6,518 nucleotides of DNA from Clostridiales bacterium UBA1246 (lineage in GTDB: Bacteria > Bacillota > Clostridia > Oscillospirales > Oscillospiraceae), in NCBI GenBank assembly GCA_002308315.1, contig DBWE01000068.1, positions 5,448-11,965 of the forward strand, written 5' to 3'. Numbering within the stretch: the first letter of the stretch is position 1; every line of letters begins with the position of its first letter. This document shows positions 1 through 6,065 of the stretch, piece after piece. The notes beneath the pieces are model-generated. The model did not search any database, was not told where the DNA came from, and was given only the letters and a program-made list of their open reading frames with translations. A program made the translations under genes and the position numbers.

Positions 1-560
1 GGTACAAAGGTTGGCTTCACGGTTTCCACCGCGTTCATCGACGCGTAATAGCTGCTCAGCCTCGCCTGCATGAGCGTTTCCGCGCCCGAAGCAAAATCCG
101 AGTCGGAAAGATATCCGTCGCGGCAAAGCCGTATTATATGTCCCTGGTCGCTGCGTATGTAGGAATAATTGATGCCGAAAAAGTCAGCGACGTAATATGC
201 CGGCAAATACGCCGTATCGTTGGTGTAAATCGCCGTGAAGGAATACGTCCGGTCATTTTCGTCATACGTCGTGCCGGCACTCATATCAAAATACAGGGTT
301 TTATCCTTATCCGAAACGACGACCGCCTGCGATTCCCGCGAATACAGTGCGGAGGTTTTCAATTCCTTGGAGCTGAAAACCGACCACGGCACGTAAAGCG
401 AGCTTTTATATTTTACCGGCATCGTAGCGGCATTGAGCTCCAGCAGAGTGTTGTTTACCGCGGTGAAATAAATGTCATTGTCTGCGGCCGAGCTTATCAC
501 GACGGCGGACAGGACGAGCATGACCGCGATCAACACGAACAAAAGCGTTCTTTTCGGCAA
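1..560 (-). CDS. Secreted stalk-domain (copper amine oxidase N-like) protein, 3' end outside window
   Basis: Only the first 186 residues are visible, and the frame is open to the window edge. The protein starts with a signal peptide (MPKR, a hydrophobic stretch at about residues 5-20, then SSAA-DND), so it should be exported. Residues about 27-150 are beta-rich, with the TMPVKYKSSLYVPWSVF and AIYTNDTAYLPAYYVADFFG patterns typical of the copper-amine-oxidase N-terminal or 'stalk' domain found in many clostridial secreted proteins. The start is a TTG at 560-558. It is preceded by AAGGGGGG at 578-571 with a 10-nt gap. An in-frame TGA at 596-594 closes the frame upstream, and the next ATG (residue 14) would cut the signal peptide in half. 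In similar proteins the missing C-terminal part is often a cell-wall hydrolase or polysaccharide deacetylase, but nothing here shows which. It is divergent from the YibE/F gene. Confidence 0.8.
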   Translation of the reverse strand, partial: MPKRTLLFVLIAVMLVLSAVVISSAADNDIYFTAVNNTLLELNAATMPVKYKSSLYVPWSVFSSKELKTSALYSRESQAVVVSDKDKTLYFDMSAGTTYDENDRTYSFTAIYTNDTAYLPAYYVADFFGINYSYIRSDQGHIIRLCRDGYLSDSDFASGAETLMQARLSSYYASMNAVETVKPTFV

Positions 561-601
561 CGTATATCCGCCCCCCTTGAAATGTGATCGTACTCATTGA
601 C

Positions 602-630
602 ATGATAGCATTGTATATATTTTTTTTCAA
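602..630 (-). promoter_or_regulatory. Extended -10 promoter for the leftward stalk-domain gene
   Basis: On the minus strand the -35 box TTGAAA (630-625) is followed by a 17-nt A/T-rich spacer and the -10 box TATCAT (607-602). A TGC directly precedes the -10, giving an extended -10. Predicted transcription starts near 595, leaving a leader of about 35 nt before the TTG start codon. Assigned by sequence match to the sigma-A consensus. Confidence 0.7.
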
Positions 631-680
631 CAGCCCACACCATGCATTTATTATCAATTATGTAAAAAAAACCGAAAACA

Positions 681-707
681 TTGAAATAAATATCCCGATG
701 ATATAAA
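681..707 (+). promoter_or_regulatory. Probable promoter for the YibE/F gene
   Basis: The -35-like TTGAAA (681-686) lies 15 nt before TATAAA (702-707). The short spacer is compensated by a TGA immediately before the -10 box, which gives an extended -10. Predicted transcription starts near 712-714, about 63 nt before the ATG at 777. This is weaker than the other two promoters in the window because of the spacer length. Confidence 0.55.
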
Positions 708-776
708 CTGTATGAGTCAATTCTTAACAAAGCGGATCCGTACGACTTTATTTTTTGAAAATGAGAGGGTTTGGCT

Positions 777-1985
777 ATGTCGGTCAAAAGCAAGATCATA
801 ATGCGCGAGTTTTCTTTCGGATGGAGGGATCTCCTTCTTTACGCTGCCGTCGCGGTCGTCGCGGCGCTGCTCCTTTTTCTCGGCAACCGCATAGCGGGAA
901 AAGACGTGGCGTTTTACAACGGCACGGAGATCGGTCCTCGCATGGAGAAGGGCAAGGTCGTTGAAATAACGGACGAGGAAATATACGAGCGTGAAAACAG
1001 CAGCGGCAATCTCGTAAGGGATATCGACGTATATTTCAGGGTGAGAATGAGCTCCGGCGAAAACAAGGGCGATACCGTCGACGCGATGCAGAGCCTGCGC
1101 TATACCGTCGGCGCGGTGAACCGTATGACAAAGGAAACCGAAGTCGGAGACAGAGTCCTTATACGCTATGTCGGAGAGGACGCCGAACCTCAGTGGCAGT
1201 TCGTGCAGCTGATAAGGACGAACAAACTGCTTATTCTCGCGATAATACTTTTCGTTATTCTCATTATTTTCGGACGCATCAAGGGCATACAGATAATGAT
1301 CTCCATCGGTTTTACCTGCTGCGCCGTGTTTCTGTTTTTTGTGCCCTCCATACTCAGCGGTATAAGCATTTACTTTTCCGCGGTGCTCGTCTGCATATAC
1401 TCCATAATCATGACGTTCCTCATAGTCAACGGCTTTCACAGAAAGACGTTCTGCGCAATGATCGGCGCGCTTTGCGGTATAGCGGCTTCCGGACTGCTCT
1501 CGCTTCTCATGAACCGTTTCATGTCTATGAGCGGATACCTGGACGAGTCCTCGCTTGAGCTGACGTATTTAGCCATGGAAAAGCCGATAGACCTCCGGGC
1601 CGTTCTTTTTGCCGCGGTACTTATCGGCGCCCTCGGTGTGATAATGGACGTTTCCATGTCCATAGCCTCTTCCATGTGGGAGCTCAGGGAAAGCTCGAAC
1701 GAATCGGATTTCCGCACTTTATTCCGTTCCGGCCTGAACATAGGCCGGGATATCACGGGTACCATGGCAAACACTCTGATCCTGGCATATATCGGCGGCT
1801 CTCTCACCGAAGTCCTGCTGCTCGTTACGGCCAACACTTCCCTGCCCTATCTTCTCAACCGCGAGGTCGTGATCGCCGAGATACTTCAGACGCTGATAGG
1901 AGTATTCAGCATCCTGTTCACCATTCCGCTCACTGCCCTTATATGCGCCGCGCTGTATACGAAAGGGTCCGCGAAGCGTTCCTGA
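777..1985 (+). CDS. YibE/F family multi-pass membrane protein
   Basis: The protein is 402 residues long. One membrane helix (about 18-37) is followed by a soluble, probably extracytoplasmic segment (about 40-145, beta-rich with many charged residues). Seven further hydrophobic helices lie at about 149-167, 171-190, 194-217, 226-246, 274-292, 334-351 and 368-393. The family hallmarks are the block GALGVIMDVSMSIAS (284-298) and the block at about 318-340 containing NIGRDITGTMANT and LAYIGGS. The YibE/F family is widespread in Bacillota, but its molecular function is not established. A transporter-like role is only a guess. The ATG at 777 is preferred over the in-frame TTG at 771 because the Shine-Dalgarno AGAGGG (764-769) is 7 nt from the ATG but only 1 nt from the TTG. 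It has its own promoter and is probably monocistronic. No strong terminator follows, so some read-through into the next gene is possible. Confidence 0.88.
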   Translation: MSVKSKIIMREFSFGWRDLLLYAAVAVVAALLLFLGNRIAGKDVAFYNGTEIGPRMEKGKVVEITDEEIYERENSSGNLVRDIDVYFRVRMSSGENKGDTVDAMQSLRYTVGAVNRMTKETEVGDRVLIRYVGEDAEPQWQFVQLIRTNKLLILAIILFVILIIFGRIKGIQIMISIGFTCCAVFLFFVPSILSGISIYFSAVLVCIYSIIMTFLIVNGFHRKTFCAMIGALCGIAASGLLSLLMNRFMSMSGYLDESSLELTYLAMEKPIDLRAVLFAAVLIGALGVIMDVSMSIASSMWELRESSNESDFRTLFRSGLNIGRDITGTMANTLILAYIGGSLTEVLLLVTANTSLPYLLNREVVIAEILQTLIGVFSILFTIPLTALICAALYTKGSAKRS

Positions 1986-2035
1986 AGGCCCCGAAAAATT
2001 ATTAAAGTTTTTTTCGTATTTTATTTCATCATCAA

Positions 2036-2064
2036 TTGCATTGAAAATTATAATATGCTATACT
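2036..2064 (+). promoter_or_regulatory. Extended -10 promoter for the metallophosphoesterase gene
   Basis: TTGCAT (2036-2041), a 17-nt A/T-rich spacer and TATACT (2059-2064) form a good sigma-A promoter. A TGC directly before the -10 makes it an extended -10. Predicted transcription starts near 2071, giving a leader of about 68 nt to the ATG at 2139. The gene then has a strong ribosome-binding site, GGAGGT (2128-2133), 5 nt from the start codon. Confidence 0.75.
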
Positions 2065-2138
2065 GCGTTTATGAGTCAGGTCATCTTTCGTAATTACTTA
2101 TTGCCGAAGGAATAGGCCGAAAAAAATGGAGGTATCAT

Positions 2139-5100
2139 ATGAAATCGCACAAGACCCGGCTTACGCTGCTGATCGTTGCAGCAATGATAATTGCCATGCT
2201 CACGGGCATTACCGTTGCGTCCGCGGCAGACGACACGACTTATCTCGCGTTTTCTTCCGACGTGCACTACAACACCAGCAACGAAACCAACAACCTTGAG
2301 GACTGGATGGACGCGATAAAGAAGCTCTATCCGAAATTTGACTCCATGTCCTTCTGCGGAGACCTCGGAAGCGCGTACTGCTCTACCGCGGCCCAATACT
2401 GGAAATTCTCCCAGGCGGTCATGGACACTGCCGAAAGCTATGTCGGAACTCAGATAGTCAGAGATCCGGTTTACACCTTCGGCAACCATGAATGGTATCC
2501 CAGTGCGGGCGGCGACTATGCCAACAACAAGGATAACGCCACCGCGAAGAAATACCTCAACCGCACCGAAGCGATCAGCACCGATAAGTACAGAGTATAC
2601 GCATACGGCGCCGAGGGCTCCGATCAGGAATATACCGACGAGGGAATTGCCGAGCTTGATGCGTATCTTGCCTCCTGCCCCACCGACATCCCCATTTTTG
2701 TCCTCATTCACTTCCCGCTTCACTACTTCTCCTCCAGAGTCTGCGCCAACGCGGAGAGCATGGTGGAAATGCTCAACTCATATCCCAACGTCTTCCTCAT
2801 CTGGGGTCATAACCACAATGTGAGCGACACCAATTACGACCATTTCCAGAAGGCGGGCGACCTTATTGAGCTGCTTCCCGGCGTATTCACCGAGATCAAT
2901 TTCACTTACTGCTCCGCCGGCTGTATGTCCGACGCCGAGTATGCCACAGGCAGCGCCTTTGTCAAAGGCAAGGGTCTTGTTGTGCAGATCGACGGTCTCA
3001 ACGTGACCATGAATTACTACGATCTCAAGGGTAAGCAGGTCGGCGAGACCTTCAAAACCAAGATCGACCCCAAGGGCGGCAACAAGGAAGGCCCCTTCAC
3101 CGTCAGATTCAGAGACGGACTCGGAATGATCGTCAGTGAGCAGACCGTCAAGAAGGGCGAGGCCGCCACGGCTCCCGAGATCGAGGCTCCTCTGGGCTAT
3201 CAGATCACAGGCTGGAACAAGGATTTCAGCAGCGTAACAAGAGACATGACCGTTTCCCCGGTCATGGAGCTGCTCGACATGAATCCCCAGATCACCGCTC
3301 TTGCAGACGTGCTCGATCCCAACTATGTATACGTTACCATTCAGGTCGATCAGGCAGCTGCCGTCGGCAAATCGGGCGCTCCCATCATCCTCTATCCCGT
3401 ACCCTACAAGGACGGGATGACCGTCGGCGACGCTTTTATCAAAGTTCATGAGCTGGAGTATGAAAGCGGCACAAGCGGCGCCTCGACCTACGATACGACC
3501 TACGGCTTCTGGTCCTTTGAAAAGATATGGGGACACACTCCTCAGAACGGCTCCCTGTGCTTCGATCCGACCGAGCCGAAATGCTGGATCGATTCCAACG
3601 CCGCCGCGGTCCCCGGCGCATGCTACTACAGCCTGGCCTATGACAGCAACTGGGTATCCACCAGCGCGATGTATCCCGCGGAGACAACCACGGTAACAGG
3701 CAAAAACATTACCCTCTGCGCCATGACTTTCGCAATGGACGCCTCTTACAATTACGCTCCCGAGCCTTTCCAGGGCGACGTGTACTGCGGCACGAGCTAT
3801 GACAGCCTGACCGATACCGGCGTTGACTCCAACGTCATGGGCTATTTCAATCTCAGCTTCGATAAGGCAGGCGACTATTACATCCTTGTCAAGCCGCATG
3901 AAGAAGGCAGGTGCAATGCCGCTCTCGGCAAAGTCCACGTTGACGAAGGCAGCGGCAAGACCGTATACTTCAACATCTCCATAGACGATTATGTCTGCAC
4001 CGACAAGGAAGGCAATTATATCGCCCACTACCCTGTCGTGCTCGATGAGTTCGACAACATCGGCGACGCCATACTTCAGCTCCACGCCAAGGCGCTGAAC
4101 AACAACGGCAAATGGACCGCCGTTTACTCCGAGACCGAGAAGTGCTTCATCAACACTCAGGTCATGGGCGTTATGAACATCTCCTCCGTCTGCGGCATGG
4201 GCGCGACCTACGTAAATGATGAGAACGCTCCCGTTACCGATCTCACGAGGATCCCCGACGACGGCGACGTGATCACCCTCCACGGCTTCACCAACAGCAG
4301 TTATACCGCCTGGAGAGCGGGTATGTTCGACATAAAATACGCCGAAATAGGCGTCGGCGAGGAGATCAAGCTCACCGCCGGACGCATCGGCGCCAACAGC
4401 CCCTCCGGTTCCACCGGCTACGGCCCGATCAAGCCCACCTCCGGAAAGATCTTCATTGACTTTGAGGACAGCGGCAAATCCACCGACGCCGACGGCGCTG
4501 TGACCCTCTCCTTTGATAAGGAAGGCACCTATATCGTGACCATGGCAAGCGGCAATTCCTGGAGCTGCGCCATTTCCGTGATCAAGGTCGGCAAGGGCGG
4601 CTCGATGCTGGATAAGGAAGCGCTTGAGGAAAAGAACACCGTCGTGATGCGTTCCAACCAGAAGATCACCGTTGACGGCGAAGAGGTCGCGTTTGACGTT
4701 TACAACATCAACGGCAACAACTACTTCAAGCTGCGCGACATAGCGATGAAGCTTGACGGGACCGATTCCACCTTTGCCGTCGGTTATGACAGCGCCACCC
4801 GTACCATCACATGCACCACCGGCAAGGCCTACGAGGCCAACGGCAGTGAGCTTGTGATCGGCGACGATCTCAGCGCTACCGCAGTCAAGAGCAATCAGCC
4901 CCTGTACGTGAACGGCGCTCTTTCCACCATCAAGGCTTACAACCTCGGCGGCAACAACTTCTTCCAGCTTCGCGAGCTGGGCCAGGCCCTTGACTTTGTC
5001 GTTGATTATGATTCCGCAACGAGGACCGTCATTATCAACACCGACAAGCCCGAGGCTCTGTCCTACAAGATGACCGTTGTGGCTGCTTCCAGCATGGGCG

Positions 5101-5471
5101 AGTATGAAGTACCCGACGACGGTGATTTCAAGGCCTACGCTACCTCTTCGGATACAGGCTTCGAATCCAAGTCTCTCGGCTTCAACAACAACAACGGTTT
5201 CTATTACTACTTCACCACTTCCGCCTTCCCCGCTTCCTACAACAGCTCGGATTGGTCCACCATCTCCATGAGCTCGGGAACCAAGGACAACAATTGCCTG
5301 ACCATCCGTCTTGAGCTTGATGAAGGCAGCAGTGAGAACAAGCACGCGGTCGTCGGCCTCTCCGAAAATTACGCGGAGCAGGAAGAACAGACGGTCTTCC
5401 TTATCCTTCGCGCAAAGAGCGGCAATCCCTACTATCTGTACAAGATAACCATTACTCCCGCCGCTGCGTAA
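2139..5471 (+). CDS. Secreted multidomain calcineurin-like metallophosphoesterase with stalk domains
   Basis: The protein is 1110 residues. Residues 1-30 form a signal peptide (hydrophobic 8-25, then ASAA-DD). Residues about 33-300 are a calcineurin-like phosphoesterase with all five core motifs: D41-x-H43, G74-D75, G115-N116-H117-E118, H191 and G223-H224-N225-H226. These should bind two metal ions for phosphoester hydrolysis; the substrate is unknown. Residues about 317-378 resemble an InlB-type (Listeria-Bacteroides) beta repeat, including VKKGEAATAPE and GYQITGWNKDFSSVT. Residues about 397-606 and 607-817 are two diverged copies of one beta-rich module. Residues about 835-972 form a double stalk domain, with NGNNYFKLRDIA and GGNNFFQLRELG. 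Residues about 973-1110 are an unrecognised module. There is no lipobox, LPXTG motif or C-terminal membrane anchor, so it is either free or held by the stalk region. Many family members are a third of this length. It has its own promoter and terminator. Confidence 0.9.
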   Translation: MKSHKTRLTLLIVAAMIIAMLTGITVASAADDTTYLAFSSDVHYNTSNETNNLEDWMDAIKKLYPKFDSMSFCGDLGSAYCSTAAQYWKFSQAVMDTAESYVGTQIVRDPVYTFGNHEWYPSAGGDYANNKDNATAKKYLNRTEAISTDKYRVYAYGAEGSDQEYTDEGIAELDAYLASCPTDIPIFVLIHFPLHYFSSRVCANAESMVEMLNSYPNVFLIWGHNHNVSDTNYDHFQKAGDLIELLPGVFTEINFTYCSAGCMSDAEYATGSAFVKGKGLVVQIDGLNVTMNYYDLKGKQVGETFKTKIDPKGGNKEGPFTVRFRDGLGMIVSEQTVKKGEAATAPEIEAPLGYQITGWNKDFSSVTRDMTVSPVMELLDMNPQITALADVLDPNYVYVTIQVDQAAAVGKSGAPIILYPVPYKDGMTVGDAFIKVHELEYESGTSGASTYDTTYGFWSFEKIWGHTPQNGSLCFDPTEPKCWIDSNAAAVPGACYYSLAYDSNWVSTSAMYPAETTTVTGKNITLCAMTFAMDASYNYAPEPFQGDVYCGTSYDSLTDTGVDSNVMGYFNLSFDKAGDYYILVKPHEEGRCNAALGKVHVDEGSGKTVYFNISIDDYVCTDKEGNYIAHYPVVLDEFDNIGDAILQLHAKALNNNGKWTAVYSETEKCFINTQVMGVMNISSVCGMGATYVNDENAPVTDLTRIPDDGDVITLHGFTNSSYTAWRAGMFDIKYAEIGVGEEIKLTAGRIGANSPSGSTGYGPIKPTSGKIFIDFEDSGKSTDADGAVTLSFDKEGTYIVTMASGNSWSCAISVIKVGKGGSMLDKEALEEKNTVVMRSNQKITVDGEEVAFDVYNINGNNYFKLRDIAMKLDGTDSTFAVGYDSATRTITCTTGKAYEANGSELVIGDDLSATAVKSNQPLYVNGALSTIKAYNLGGNNFFQLRELGQALDFVVDYDSATRTVIINTDKPEALSYKMTVVAASSMGEYEVPDDGDFKAYATSSDTGFESKSLGFNNNNGFYYYFTTSAFPASYNSSDWSTISMSSGTKDNNCLTIRLELDEGSSENKHAVVGLSENYAEQEEQTVFLILRAKSGNPYYLYKITITPAAA
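3327..4589 (+). repeat. Two degenerate tandem copies of a beta-rich protein module
   Basis: Inside the phosphoesterase, copy A (residues about 397-606) and copy B (about 607-817) start with matching patterns: VYVTIQVDQ against VYFNISIDD. They continue with YPVPYKDGMTVGDAFIKVH against YPVVLDEFDNIGDAILQLH, and end with NLSFDKAGDYYILV against TLSFDKEGTYIVTM. The match is at the protein level and diverged, so this is an old duplication rather than a recent DNA repeat. The start of each copy recalls DUF4430-like modules, but I cannot confirm that. Confidence 0.55.
4641..5054 (+). repeat. Paired stalk (copper amine oxidase N-like) domains
   Basis: Residues about 835-899 and 913-972 of the phosphoesterase are two related units. 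Each contains S-N-Q, then V-D/N-G, then a Y-N-I/L-x-G-N-N-Y/F-F-K/Q-L-R-D/E core, and ends in D-S-A-T-R-T-I/V. This paired arrangement is common in secreted clostridial proteins annotated as copper amine oxidase N-terminal or stalk domain. It is a structural or attachment module and does not imply oxidase activity. Confidence 0.75.
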
Positions 5472-5503
5472 AACGCTGCCTGAATGACCTGATCTGTTGA
5501 TCG

Positions 5504-5533
5504 TCTGCGCTCCCGTTTTTGCGGGAGCGCAGA
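5504..5533. terminator. Strong GC-rich hairpin after the phosphoesterase gene
   Basis: The arm TCTGCGCTCCCG (5504-5515) pairs perfectly over 12 bp with 5522-5533, around a 6-nt loop. It begins 32 bp after the stop codon. No T-run follows immediately on either strand, so it is not a textbook terminator alone. It could stabilise the 3' end of the transcript or assist the hairpin that follows. Confidence 0.55.
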
Positions 5534-5546
5534 TCATATCGTGAAA

Positions 5547-5585
5547 AAAACGGAGATAAAGCCTTAAAAGCCTTATCTCCGTTTT
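5547..5585. terminator. Bidirectional rho-independent terminator between convergent genes
   Basis: The arm AAAACGGAGATAA (5547-5559) pairs over 13 bp with TTATCTCCGTTTT (5573-5585). Reading rightward, the stem ends in TTTT and is followed by more T-rich sequence. Reading leftward, the run of seven A at 5544-5550 becomes a T-run. It can therefore end both the rightward phosphoesterase transcript and the leftward efp-CD1247 transcript, which converge here. Confidence 0.85.
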
Positions 5586-5614
5586 ATCGTTTTATTTATG
5601 CTTGAACCGAGGTC

Positions 5615-6055
5615 TTACTCTTCTTCGTCGTCTTCGTCTTCTTCTTCGTCGTCAAACTCAAATTCAAGCTTCTCTCCGCAGCCCGGACATTCGATGGAAT
5701 CGTACAGGAGCACATCCTCATCTACGGTAATGGTCTTGCCGCAGCTCGGACAGGTGACCTCGTAGAAAACAGGCTCTTCGTCGTCGTCTTCTTCGTCGTC
5801 ATCGTCATCACAGCAGCAGCCGTCACAGCATTCGTCGTCATAGAATTCTTCTTCTATGATCGCGAGATCCTCGCTGATCTGATCGATCTCCTCCGCAAGA
5901 TCCAGCTCGTTTTCGTTGATGTCTTCGATCTCGTGGGCGATATCGGCCAGCAGATCGATTATGCCCTTGAGCAGCTTGCTCTCATTCTTGGTCTCGTCCA
6001 GCTTCATGCCGTCGGAAAGGCCCTTGAGGTATGCGGCTTTCTCGGATATATTCAT
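5615..6055 (-). CDS. CD1247-type acidic zinc-ribbon protein
   Basis: The protein is 146 residues and very acidic. Residues 1-72 match the CD1247 N-terminal domain (SEKAAYLKGLSDGMKLD, then LLKGIIDLLADIAHEIEDI, ending SEDLAIIEEEFY) and are probably helical or coiled-coil. C102-x2-C105 and C123-x2-C126 form a zinc-ribbon-like motif. Between them and the N-terminal domain lie a cysteine cluster (C76, C77, C80, C81, C82) and a D/E run (83-94); the protein ends in a second acidic tail (135-146). The family is clostridial and its function is unknown. No signal peptide is seen, so it is probably cytoplasmic. The start at 6055 is chosen because AAGGAG (6067-6062) lies 6 nt upstream. A longer in-frame start at 6082 would lie inside efp and has no comparable site. 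It is 10 bp downstream of efp and probably co-transcribed and translationally coupled with it. Confidence 0.85.
   Translation of the reverse strand: MNISEKAAYLKGLSDGMKLDETKNESKLLKGIIDLLADIAHEIEDINENELDLAEEIDQISEDLAIIEEEFYDDECCDGCCCDDDDDEEDDDEEPVFYEVTCPSCGKTITVDEDVLLYDSIECPGCGEKLEFEFDDEEEDEDDEEE
5618..5653 (-). repeat. GAA/GAC triplet tract encoding the acidic C-terminal tail
   Basis: The last 12 codons of the CD1247-type protein are only Asp and Glu codons. They appear as a TTC/GTC triplet tract on the plus strand. Such a tract could expand or contract by slippage without breaking the reading frame. Confidence 0.6.
5774..5809 (-). repeat. GAA/GAC/GAT triplet tract encoding the internal acidic linker
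   Basis: Twelve consecutive Asp/Glu codons (residues 83-94) separate the cysteine cluster from the zinc ribbon in the CD1247-type protein. The composition is like that of the tail tract. It is probably a flexible, disordered linker. Confidence 0.6.
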
Positions 6056-6065
6056 GTCTTTCTCC

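Noticed and set aside
138..587. A 149-codon plus-strand frame at the left end
   Set aside because: It is the reverse shadow of the signal-peptide-bearing stalk-domain gene, and its translation has no recognisable features.
771..776. TTG at 771 as an alternative start for the YibE/F gene
   Set aside because: Only 1 nt would separate it from the Shine-Dalgarno AGAGGG. The ATG at 777 has the proper spacing.
717..1439. A 240-codon minus-strand frame opposite the YibE/F gene
   Set aside because: It is rich in His, Tyr, Arg and Glu without a domain pattern, and it lies opposite a convincing membrane-protein gene.
1992..2016. A/T-rich inverted repeat (CGAAAAA with TTTTTCG) just after the YibE/F gene, considered as a terminator
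   Set aside because: The stem is only 7 bp, almost all A-T, with an 11-nt loop. Although T-rich sequence follows, the hairpin would be too weak to call a terminator.
2071..2138. Leader of the phosphoesterase gene, considered as a riboswitch
   Set aside because: At about 68 nt, with no strong stems or known conserved motif visible, it is too short and unstructured to support one.
2778..5537. A 919-codon open frame on the minus strand, antisense to the phosphoesterase gene
   Set aside because: The plus-strand frame has a signal peptide, clear domains and catalytic motifs. The antisense translation is low-complexity, rich in Gly, Val and Ala, and has no recognisable domain. Its openness comes from codon bias in the real gene, which avoids the codons that would read as stops on the other strand.
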